Shown here in pieces: positions 39,101 through 51,100 of a stretch of 64,000 nt of DNA. Below the pieces are notes generated by a model. It was not told the DNA's origin, made no database searches, and was given only the letters and a program-made list of their open reading frames with translations. A program made the position numbers and the translations under genes. The stretch lies in NCBI GenBank assembly GCA_946406115.1, contig OX291550.1, forward strand, positions 31,596,722 through 31,660,721, written 5' to 3'. This DNA is from Apoda limacodes (Eukaryota; Arthropoda; Insecta; Lepidoptera; Limacodidae). Within the stretch, counting starts at the first letter, position 1, and every line of letters starts with the position of its first letter.

Positions 39101-42100
39101 CTACCGCCACTCGCCATTCTTCCGCGACCAGCTCACCGCCTTTCAAGTCTGGCTGGATCTCGGCAATTGTAAGTTATTTAACAGCAAGTTAAACCAAGAT
39201 GAATTTCGTGTAAGGACCTACGCTTCTCTCGGGATTCAACATCCCGAGAGTAGCGAGGGATTCTATAGATGAACCCTCAGGCGGGCGAGCGGTTCAAGAG
39301 TAAAGTCCTAAAAGGAGCGAGTTAATATTTTTTTACGAGTTATGCACTCTGCTTTTTACCATTAACTTTGTGAAAACAATTTTTTTGTGACGTGTCCTAA
39401 GACGAATTATTAGTTTTTTTTATTACGCTATAATCATTTACCGAACCCAAAACAATAACAATAATATTAAATTACAAGTACAGCAATTGACAACCATGTT
39501 AATAACAAGTTATTTTTTATATTTAAAAGGCGACCACTAAATTTAGCCAGTAGGTTAAAAATATTAATTTAACGTATTTTGGAATGCAACCTAGTTGTTA
39601 TTTTCGGTCCTTGTGTAAAAAAAAGTCTTTTAAAGCTAATCGGTAAAAAAGCACTCACTATAAGAAAATAAGTTTTACTAACACAAAATGTTTACATCAA
39701 TAACAATTCCAGTGAAAAGAGACGAGCGGGAGTGCCGATACGCGGCCACAGTGGCTTACTAGGCAATGGTACAGCAGATCATTCAGCAAAGGGAGGATCC
39801 GACAGACCCATTACTTCAGCAAACTTAAAACATTTTACAACAGGTTACGCGACAGAACTTCATGACTGCACAAAAACAGTGGGCAGTTCAAAGTGACTGC
39901 CGACAAGCTCAATCTGCTCTCACGTGTCTGAACGAGCACCTGTCACACAAACTACTGCAACTTAGTAGAAATAATCTCCGCCACATAACATGCATAATAA
40001 ACATCACCATGTAGAGGCTGACTGGATACAGAGGAGACTCCAGCTCACGTGATCTTGCTCTGCAGAAGCGGTACGGGAGTAATCAACGGGCAAAGCTTCT
40101 AAACAGTCCGGAAACCGAGCAGACTCCAGCTCCCGTGATCCTGCTCTGCAGAAGCGGGACGGGAGCAATCAACGGGCAAAGGTTCCAAACAGTCCGGAAA
40201 CCGAACAGACTCCAGCTCACGTGATCTTGCTCTGTAGAAACGGGACGAAAGCAATCAACGGGCAAAGCTTCTAAACAGCCCGGAAACCGAGCAGACTACA
40301 GCTCACGTGATCTTGCTCTGCAGAAACGGGACGGGAGTAATCAAAGGGGAAAGCTTCTAAATAGTCCGGAAACCGAGAAGACTCCAGCTCATGTGATCTT
40401 GCTTTGCAGAAACGGGACGGGAGCAATCAAGGGGCAACGCTTCAAAACAGTCCGGCAACCGAGCAGACTCCAGCTCACGTGATCTTGCTCTGCAGAAACG
40501 GGACGGGAGTAATCAAAGGGGAAAGCTTCTAAACAGTACGGAAACCGAGGAGACTCCAGCTCACGTGATCTTGCTCTGCAGAAACGGGACGGAAGCAATC
40601 AACGGGCAAAGCTTCTAAACAGTCCGGAAACCGAGGAGACTCCAGCTCACCTGATCTTGCTCTGCAGAAATGGGACGGGAGCAATCAACGGGCAAAGCTT
40701 CTTAACAGTCCGGAAACCGAGGATACTCCAGTTCATGTGATCTTGCTTTGCAGAAACGGGACGGGAACAATCAACGGGCAAAGCTTCATAACAGTCCGGA
40801 AACCGAGGAGACTCCAGTTCATGTGATCTTGCTCTGCAGAAACGGGACGGGAGTAATCAAAGGGGAAAGCTTCTAAATAGTCCGGAAACCGAGAAGACTC
40901 CAGCTCATGTGATCTTGCTTTGCAGAAACGGGACGGGAGCAATCAAGGGGCAACGCTTCAAAACAGTCCGGCAACCGAGCAGACTCCAGCTCACGTGATC
41001 TTGCTCTGCAGAAACGGGACGGGAGTAATCAAAGGGGAAAGCTTCTAAACAGTACGGAAACCGAGGAGACTCCAGCTCACGTGATCTTGCTCTGCAGAAA
41101 CGGGACGGAAGCAATCAACGGGCAAAGCTTCTAAACAGTCCGGAAACCGAGGAGACTCCAGCTCACCTGATCTTGCTCTGCAGAAATGGGACGGGAGCAA
41201 TCAACGGGCAAAGCTTCTTATCAGTCCGGAAACCGAGGATACTCCAGTTCATGTGATCTTGCTTTGCAGAAACGGGACGGGAACAATCAACGGGCAAAGC
41301 TTCATAACAGTCCGGAAACCGAGGAGACTCCAGTTCATGTGATCTTGCTCTGCAGAAACGGGACGGGAGTAATCAAAGGGGAAAGCTTCTAAACAGTACG
41401 GAAACCTAGGAGACTCCAGCTCACGTGATCTTGCTTTGCAGAAACGGGACGGGAGCAATCAAGGGGCAAAGCTTCAAAACATTCCGGAAACCGAGAAGAC
41501 TCCAGGTCACGTGATCCTGCAAAGCTTCCGGAAACCTTGCACTTGCACTCACTGCACTCACTAGCATCAGACACCTTCTACATTTCTGGACAGAGCTGAA
41601 ATGGTGTGAACGGGTGGCTCAGGATCGGTGTTGTGAAGGCATATGGGGGAGGCACAATAGATGTCTTTGGCTGAGACGATGACGACGACACAATTAATAG
41701 TACAGTAAATGACGGTTTTTGGCTAGCAATTCTTTCAAGAAATATGGATTTTGCTGAAATTTGACAGTAAGTAGGGAATACCCCAAGAAGCAAAATCTAC
41801 CCTTTGTTAAGGTGTGCTTTTTCGCAGGGGTTGAATGCCTCCCCATTTAGGGGGTGGTAATTAAAAAAAAACTCTAGAAATCGATAGAAAGATGGATTTT
41901 AAGCTAAAAATGTTCTAAAGAAGTTTTTCGAAAAATTAATACTTTTTGAGATATTCGTGATCGAAAATGTAATTTTTTTTTGAAAATAACCACGTTTTTT
42001 GACGATTTTTCACATATTACTCATAAACTACTGATTTTATCAAAAAATCTGTAATTATCAGAATGGTAGGTTATGAGAAATCAAAGAATTTTTTTTTATT

Positions 42101-45100
42101 TTTTAATGCAGACCCAATAAAAACAAAGTTATAGCTCATTGAAGGTAAGCCTTATTTTTTAAAAGACAAATTTACAGATTTCAACATTGAATTACGAAAA
42201 AACGGTACGTTTTACGATGAAGGTGCTCAGAATATTTTTTAAAGTACATTAAAAAACCTTTAAAATGCGTTTGTTTTAAAGTTCTCTTGCATAAAAACTA
42301 ACGGAGTTATGACGTAAATAAATTTGTTTTATATTTTTTTTACGAGAAAAATCAACAATGAAACGCATCTTATTATTACCCTAGTTACAAATGTACAAAT
42401 GACTTTATGTTGACTTATAAATATGCTGATGAAAAGTTTGACCGATTTAAAAATGCTTATTTTTGAAAAAACATATCAGAGAACAAAAAGTCAGCATTTT
42501 TGTTCAAAAATTTTTTTTTTATTATTTTACTGTAGCTTAAAAATTCTTCGAGATATAGTCAAAGTCAAAATGGTTTATTCAAATAAGGATTTTACAATCA
42601 CTTTTGAATAGTCAAAGTTATAAAATATTATTTTTTGAACCCTCCCACCTTCCCGCCGGTTCACAATGTTGTTGATTTCTACCGAGAAGAATCCGGCAAG
42701 AAACTCGATACTCGAAACTCGAACTCTTTTAAAAACACTATCAAAAATACAAATAAACTAAAAATACAATTAATGTTTTAAATAAAAAAAATTTAGCCAT
42801 ACAATTTTATGTTATTTCCATTTTAATTTGGTTTACCTATGCATCCTGTAATTGAGCATCATCAGTCCCAAGGATTTTTATCATTTACATAGTCTGAAAT
42901 ATTGTTGTATGCCTTTTTACAAAGTACCTGCTTGATAAAAGATTTAAATTTACTTATTGATAGATTTTGAATTTTATTGGGAACTTTGTTGTAAAAGTGT
43001 ATACATTGCCCCATAAAAGAGTAACTTATTTTGTGTAGACGTGTATCATGCACCAACAGCTTATTTTTACTTCTAGTATTTACTTTGTGAACGTCACTTT
43101 TCTTACTGAAACTATTGATATTTTTATGTAAATATAAAAGATTTTCATATATGTACTGCGACACTAAAGTTAAAATTTTTACTTCCCTAAACCTATCCCT
43201 CAGAGATATCCTAGATCCTAATTTATAAATAGCACGAATTGCCCTTTTTTGTAACAAAAATATTGTATTTACATCAGCAGCGCTACCCCACAATAGGATA
43301 CCATATGTCATTAAACTATGGAAATAGCTAAAATATACTATTTTTGCAGTGTCGACATCAGTCAATTGTCTTATTTTCTTGATCGCATACACAGCAGAGC
43401 TAAGTTTTTTGGCTAGGTTATGAATATGAGGACCCCATTGAAGTTTGGAGTCCAGCGTTATGCCAAGAAAGACTGTTGAATTAACAAGTTCTAATTGCTC
43501 GCCATTAATATTAATACATGTCTGTCTCTGACTAACATTTGGTAATGTAAATTTAACACATTTGGTTTTTTTTTCATTAAGTAACAAATTATTAGCGTTA
43601 AACCAATTTTCAATTTTAGAAAGGGCATTATTTAATTCATTATAATATGTCTGTCGTCTCTTAACTTTAACAAGCAAAGAGGTGTCATCAGCAAATAAGA
43701 CAATGTCATGGTTTTTTACATATGGATATGGCTTGTAAAACTTAGCATTGGTACGAAATCAGTACCGCCCTTGAGCCCTTTCACCGTTGACGTTTATATG
43801 TTGAGATGTAGTTTTTAAGGGATTCAAATTTGGAAATACATGTATTGAGATAACAAAGTCAAAAAAAAAAAAATTGTTTTAAAGAAGTTTTGAAGCATCA
43901 TATTTTAAAAAAAAGCTTTTTTTTAGATATTTTTTGTGTGTTAATGTAAGAGTGGTGGTTTTTAGGGGATGAAAATTAATTATAACAATTGCCTTAAGAT
44001 GTCTACGATTTAAAAATAATAATTTGTCAAAACAGGAAATAATATATATCGAAAAAATGTTTTTTTTTTTTCAATTTTATTTCAAAAAGGGTGTTTTAAA
44101 AGGGCGTGAGGAATAAAATAGGGGTTGAAAAATCACAAATAGTTTTTAAAACTTTATAACTATCATTAATCAAAAGCTTTACATGTTTTTTCATTCCTTA
44201 AATGCCTTAATTTGTGAATTTATCAATTTTTGTCCAATTATAATAGGGGGGATTTTTAGGGGATGAAAACTAATTATAACAATTCCCTTAAGATGTCTAC
44301 GATTTAAATATAATTATTTATCAAAACAAGAAATAAAATATATCGAAAAATGGTTTTTTTTTTTAATTTTATGACAAAAAGGGTGATCTAAAAGAGTGTA
44401 AGGAATAAAATAGGGGTTGAAAAATCGCCAATAGTTTTTTAAACTTTATAACTATCATTAATCAAAAGATTTACACGTTTTTTCATTCCTTAAATGCCTA
44501 AATTTGTAAATTTATCAATTTTTGTCAATTAGCGGTAGTATTCACCCCTAAGAGTCAAAAGCACACCTCGGCATAGGGTAGATTTTGAAGTAGATGGTAA
44601 GTAGAGCTTGATCCCATTTTTTGAAGAAATTCCATCTCTCTTGAAAGAATTGCTGGGTTGTACCATCTTTTTACCGTCATTTACTGTACTTCAAATAAAT
44701 ACATTACAATATACACATTGAAAATAATGATCACCTTTATCATTAAAATTAATTAAAAGGCTGTAATACTACAGAACATTGGATGCTATAGGTATAGGTA
44801 TGTACATAGAAAATCCCTTTCTGTCAAGTTATAATCGCCCGGTCGAGTTGACATTTTTTTCCACTCACCCACAATTTGGTTATCGGTGTAAGATTTCAAC
44901 GGCAACTCCTCAATTATAAAGAAAACCGACTAACACATGACCTTTTCAAGCCTATGTCCTTTCTCGGGACTTAAACTATCTCTATGCCAAATTTCATTGT
45001 AATTAGTACACTGGTTTAGGCGTGAAGAGGTAATAGACAGACAAACAGACAGTGTTACTTTCGCATTTATAATTTCTCTTTCTTCTCACCAGAACGCCAT

Positions 45101-48100
45101 TTTGACTTCGAAACTGAAGTAACTAGCAACTTATAATTTATTGACTTTAATAAAGTGATCTGATATCCTATTTTTGAGAAATAAAGCATTTGAATTTGAA
45201 TCCTAAAAAGTATCTGTTTCAAACGTTTGACACTTGCATTGTTTTCGACTACACTTTCGGGCATTGTACATAGGTCTTGAAAAAAAAAAAAAATTGTTCT
45301 ATTATAGTGAAGTGTTAACGTGTTGAATAGTACATCTAACTTAACTGAAGTAGGTATTGAACCACTTCAACATGGTAAATTAGGGAAGATCTAGAGAAAT
45401 ACATGTACTAACCTACCTACCTACTTAGGTACTTAACTTGAATAACAAAAACTGCATAAAAAGTAAATACCTACTTCCTGTCTTTGCAAGAAACATTTAA
45501 TTACATAATAGTTCAAACATTCTATTAAAGTTCCTTCTACAAAGATACATACATAATGATTTCCAAATTTTTAGAACTGATATTGCTTCTTGGTGTTATG
45601 GATATTCTACGTTAAGTGTCATCGTTCGGAGCCCCGTCACCAAGTTAAAAAGCGGGAGAATTCGTTAGGAAGGACTTCGGGATCTCGTCATCTACCACAG
45701 ATCGCCCCCTCGACCGAATACTACAAAACAAGACAAGTACAAACACCACACTACACCAACACCAACATCTGCAAAAGGGGGACCGCTCATAAGGGGAAGA
45801 TACAACTGTAAGTACGTAATATTCTTCGCGGCCTAGTAAAGGCCCAATTGGGGGCCCAAATTCATTAACAATTTGGTAGACAGAGGCGCGGTTTTTTTGT
45901 TTTAATTATATGGACCGTATTAAAAATCATTTATCGAATTTAGAGTTAGGAAATTACATTTAAAATTCGTGACGTCGGGTCACGTCGTTTAGGCATAGTT
46001 TACCGGTCTTATCTTAACTCGATGTTCGTCGAACATATTCGTACAGTTTAGTTAATTACTTACCTACATTTATTATTTTTTTATTGCCGTAAAAGTCCAA
46101 ACTTTTGCCTGAGACTCTGGAACTTATGAGGAAAAGACGAGAGATACCATCTACCCAAAGGTCTTCGTCAGATGCAAGATCTCTAAACGGGCTGATACGG
46201 AAGATGACTAGACATGACCTTCGACGTTCCAGCACACGCAGCATTGAGCTTGCGATTGAGCAGAATAAAGGGTCGAAAGTTTTTGCGCGTCAGCTTGCAA
46301 AGAGCCAATTGACGAGACTAAAAACTGCAGATGCTGAACACCTCCAAACCAGAGATCTCAGCAGAAGCCGAATTGTTTTATGGACAACTCTACTCGTCAC
46401 ATGCGGCTAGGCCCACATCCCTCATAACCGAAGACCCAAGAGCCAAAGTGACGCGCCACTTCACCGAGGATATCCCGGACGTTGACCAAAGTGAGATTAG
46501 GGCGGCTCTGGAAGAGCTTAGAAACAACAAAGCTCCGGGCGATAACGGCATTACGACTGAGCTTCTAAAAGTCTGCGGCACTCCAGTCCTTAAAGAGTTA
46601 GCAAAGCTTTTTAATGTTGTCATCCATAACGGAACTACACCGGAGGCGTGGCGCGGAAACGTGGTGGTATTATTCTTTAAAAAGGGAGATAAAACTCTAC
46701 TTAAGAACTACCGACCAATATCCCTTCAAAGCCACGTATATAAGCTGTTCTCTAGAGTCGTCACGAATCGTCTCGCTGGAAGACTTGACGAGTTTCAGCC
46801 ACCAGAACAGGCTTGGTTTCGTAAAGGCTTCAGTGCCGTAGATCACATTCATACTGTACGGCAGATTATACAAAAAAACTCAAGAGTATAATCAGCCGCT
46901 GTGTATGGCGTTTGTGGACTACAAGAAAGTCTTTGACTTCATCGAAACCTGGGCTGTGCTAGATTCTCTGCAGCGATGTCGTATAGACTGGCGATATATT
47001 GAGGTACTGCAATGTCTTTACAACGCTGCTACGATGACCGTCCAGTTCCAGGACCATAAGACAAGTGCCATCCCGCTGCGTGGAGGTGTAAGACAGGGGG
47101 ACGTTATATCCCCGAATCTGTTCACCAATGCGCTAGAAGATGTCTTCAAAACCTTGGTCTGGGCTGGGCGGGGCATAAACATAAACGGCGAATACATCAC
47201 ACACCTAAGGTTTGCCGACGACATTGTCATTATGGCATAGTCATTGGAAGAACTAAGCGAAATGTTGCACTCCCTAGACGAATCCTCTCGGCGAGTGGGC
47301 CTTGGCATAAATTTGGATAAGAAAAAAGTCATGTTCAACCAACACGTCGTGCCAACGCCAATATACGTCGCGGGTACCTTACTCAAAGTTGTCCAGGATT
47401 ATGTGTACCTTGGACAAAAAATCCAACAATTTTGAGAAGGAAGCCGACAGAAGGATCCAGTTAGGGTGGGCAGCATTTGGTAAACTTCGTCAAGTCTTTA
47501 CGTCGCCTTTACCGCAAAGTCTAAAGACGAAAGTCTTTGACCAGTGCGTCCTACCAGTCATGACTTACGCCGCCGCAACGTGGACACTTACAGCAGGGCT
47601 GGTCCACAAGTTCAAGGTCGCACAGCGCGCGATGGAGCGAGCTACGCTCGGAATGTCTCTAAGGGATCGAATCCGAAAGACAACCAAAGTTACCGACATA
47701 GTTCGCAGAATTAGCAAGCTGAAGTGGCAGTGGGCTGGCCACATCTGTCGGAGGACCGATGGCCGATGGAGCAGACGTGTCCTAGAGTGAAGTAGGGGAA
47801 GGCGAAGCGTGGGACGCCCTCCAGGCATACCAGGGTCTTTTGTCGTTAACGGATGACGAAACTATTCCAGAGGCGGCAAATTCTGATTATGATTTTTGTA
47901 TGTCAGTAGTGGACGAGATTTACGAGGCTGTGTCGAAGTTAGAGACTAGCCCGCAGCCGGAAGTAGGAAGAAGGTTTCGGAACAAAAATGCAACGAACGC
48001 CCTGGATATCCCTCATTTTAGCGGATCATTAAATGAGTGGACAAACTTTATCACACTTTTTGATAGCATTGTACACCGACGGACTGACTTATCTGACTCA

Positions 48101-51100
48101 CAAAAATTAAGTTACCTTTTAACTTCTATCATGGGTGAGCCTCTCTGTTTGGTAAAGCATTTGGACATCACCGATGGATTGCTTTTCTTGCAGTCGTACG
48201 TGGATATAAAAAAAAATTACATTTATTTTTTACTTTTTAGTGCAATTTTCTGTTAGATTGAATTTTTATATGATTCTAATGTTTTATAAAAAGCAATTTT
48301 TTAAAAAAAATTTTTTTTACTTTTTTTTATTATTGTTGCACATTGTTTTAAACAAATTGCCAAATGACGTCAGGGCTCGTTTTGAATAGTTGCACGAAGC
48401 TGACTCTGCGTCACACATATCTACTTTCGACACTTTAGTGTCGTTTTTCGAGGATTAGAGAAGGAAGCTGGAGAATCCACCCGCCGAGCCACAATCGGGA
48501 CCGTTACGATATTCCGCCCATCTGGACCACGTCACCAACCTCGTCCCGGGACATCGTGAATTTTGATGGTCGTTCGAACGGTGCGTGGTGTGTTACGAGC
48601 CGCGACCTTGTTTGAAGTGTGGTGAGGGTCACCACCCCGATATGTGTATGCCCATCCGAGAAGATGGTACTCGGATGACACATAGAGGTGTGTCTACGGC
48701 TCGCACGGGCGGGGGTTCGTCGCCGCCGAATCGAATTATGAGCCACAGGTGTCTCGGGGCCAAGAATGGCGCGCGGGAGCGGGCCAACGCTCGTTGACTC
48801 GTAGCAGCCGCTTCACCAGTCTCTCCACCACCTGTCACAAGTCCATTCACCGCGCGGATCTGGTGTAGTTGTGCGCGCCATTTTGGACTCGGGCGCTCAG
48901 GGGTGTCTCATGTCGCTGTGGCTGGTGAAGCGTCTCCGCTTACAGATTAGTTCGCGGAGACATGGGATTTCTGAAGTAGGGGTCTACGTGTGGATAACGT
49001 CATGGGTACAGTCTCGTTTTCCTTTTCCTCCTTGCTCCATCCTAGTATGCGGTATGAACTAGGAGCTGTTTTCCTGAGGGATATTTTGGGTCATCACCCT
49101 CAGGTGCCCCTGCCGACGGACGTCCTGGATCTCTAGTCCGGTCTGCAGTTGGCCGATGAAAGGTTCCACCTACCTGGTTCTGTGGAGCTTCTGCTTGGCG
49201 TTGATGTTCTTGGGTTGCTAGGATTGGACAACGCCATGTTACTCCAGCTAGGTGGGTTGGTCGCTGTTCTGACTGATCTCGGATCTGTTATTATGGCCCC
49301 AGCACATTCTCTCGCCGCTCATGCGTCTACGGATTCGTCGTTGCAGGCGGGACTCTCGCTCGCTGACTCCCTTCAGCGTTTTTGGGAAATCGAAGAGCCC
49401 CCCCCGGCGTCACGGACTCGACCAGTCGACGGCGAGTGCGAGTCGTATTTTCTCGCCAATACGGGTCGTTTAAGTTCTGGTCGGTTTTTTTCTCGACTGC
49501 CCTTCCCATCACCTCGCCCGCACCGCGCTGGAAAATAGCCGAAAAAAGGTTATTATCCACGGAGCGCCGGATGCGTCGTGATAGGGAATTCCGCACAAAA
49601 TACGTGGATTTAATGTGCGAATTCGAATCCCTAGGTCTCATGTCGGTTTCACAGATCGAGGTTTTTTTTTTTTTTATCCTTACACAAATCGATATATACA
49701 TGTATTATTATCTGCCAAACTGTTTAAAAAGTTTGTCGGCAGCAGTTCTCATTTATATTTAACTTACTTATAGGATAAATATTATAAATAATCATGCATT
49801 AGGTATTACAAGCTTGTTCACAAATATTACTTATATCTAATTTAATTTAAGATAGTAATAATGGAAGCATTAAAATTTACTAACAATTTAGGTAGTCGTA
49901 CATTATTATCTGTAATAATATGGTACTAAATTGCGTATTTATACATTATACATCATAATATCGTATTATATAATACGAAACTAAACTTTAACTAAATACA
50001 ACAAATAATAATGGTGTCTATTTATTTAATAATTTTAAGTACATTTCGAGATATAGTATTTCCATAGAATACTAATATAGTTGGAAGGCAACGAACATTA
50101 TTTTGTTCCACATCACGCCTTCTTTAAAAATGGTGAAATACGGGTGGTGTTCGATGGGTCGGTGCCTACATCTTCAAGTGTATCCTTGAACGACTGCCTG
50201 ATGTCGGGACCAAAGCTTCAGGTAGACATCTTGGACATCTTAACTGGATTTAGTCGCCACCAGGTTGTGTTTGTGGCTGACATCAAGATAATGTTCCATC
50301 AGGTCATGATACACCCTGAAGATAGGCGGTTTCAGCCATCCATTGGTGGTTTATGAGCTCAATACCAATACCTACGGGCTAAAGTCGAGCCTGTTTATAG
50401 CAAATCGCTCGTTGCTACACTTGGCTGATCGTGAGTGTCTGAATTTCCCGCGCGCAGCTGCTGTCTTTCCTTCTGACGCCTACGTTTTTTTATTGTTCCT
50501 AACCTGAAAATCCTGACTTTGCAATGTGCAATTTAGTGGTGTAGTGTTATAGTATAGTTGGCACCGTCCACATAAGGAGGGAGGTGCACTCCTACACATG
50601 TGGATGGTGTACTTCTGTACGTGTGTGCTACTAAATTGTTTTCAGCGGATTTTCAAGGTAATAATATTTTATTATAAAATTAAGAAAAATAAGCATATTA
50701 CAAACTCACAGTTCACACATCACTCACTGTTCTACACAATATTTTTACACTCCCAATCGTATCATCCACACGGGGATATTCAAATTTAGTGCTAATGCTT
50801 TACATTTTACTTCAAAATTATTGCACGAATATATGCAGGTCATGCCTCAGACTATTATCGAAAGACTGTCTACAAAAAGCATCATCGATCCTTTTTGTCT
50901 GTTCGATTATCCAAATTTAAACTAACTCTATAACAGTCTTCCAAAAGATATCAAAGAAGCAAACTCACTCCATATTTTTAAAAAGAAATTGTTAACATAC
51001 GTACATACGTACCATAATTATTTAGCGTTAAACTAAGAAAAAAATATAAAATCGCTCATAACTTTCACTTGAACCACAACCCAGCAAATGGGTAACTATA

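Larger units (their letters stand above)
41699..44690. mobile_element. 3-kb inverted-repeat DNA element with a nested LINE
   Basis: The left end AGTACAGTAAATGACGGT and its exact complement at the right end (44673-44690) are terminal inverted repeats. Similarity continues inward for about 120 bp (AGCAATTCTTTCAAGA and AAAATCTACCCT..AGGTGTGCT on both sides; 41699-41822 against 44559-44690). The AT-rich interior has a 284-bp tandem duplication and a minus-strand LINE inserted at about 42555-43745. No transposase was recognised, so it is non-autonomous. Target duplication not resolved. Confidence 0.75.
45560..50360 (+). mobile_element. BEL/Pao LTR retrotransposon remnant, interrupted by an RTE LINE and other insertions
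   Basis: Collinear BEL/Pao parts on the + strand: possible LTR or leader (45560-45900, ending in TTTGGTAGACAGAGGCGCGG, a BEL-like leader); gag (47840-48480); Cys/His knuckle (about 48585-48660); protease (48868-49060); protease-RT spacer (49149-49660); RT start (50079-50360). Inserted later: RTE LINE (about 46083-47815), AT-rich repeat (48190-48345) and an AT-rich block (49662-50078). RT beyond the first block, RNase H and integrase are missing here. The LTR call is weak. Confidence 0.7.

Noticed and set aside
40083..41574. Several 60-70 codon minus-strand frames with near-identical sequence (MLPSRFC...)
   Set aside because: They are the antisense of the 86-bp minisatellite. The period is not a multiple of three, frames break at each unit, and identical copies are 516 bp apart because of the higher-order repeat.
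49662..50078. Spliceosomal intron inside BEL pol (starts GT, ends AG)
   Set aside because: No donor consensus (GTTTTT) and BEL pol has no intron here; more likely an AT-rich insertion.
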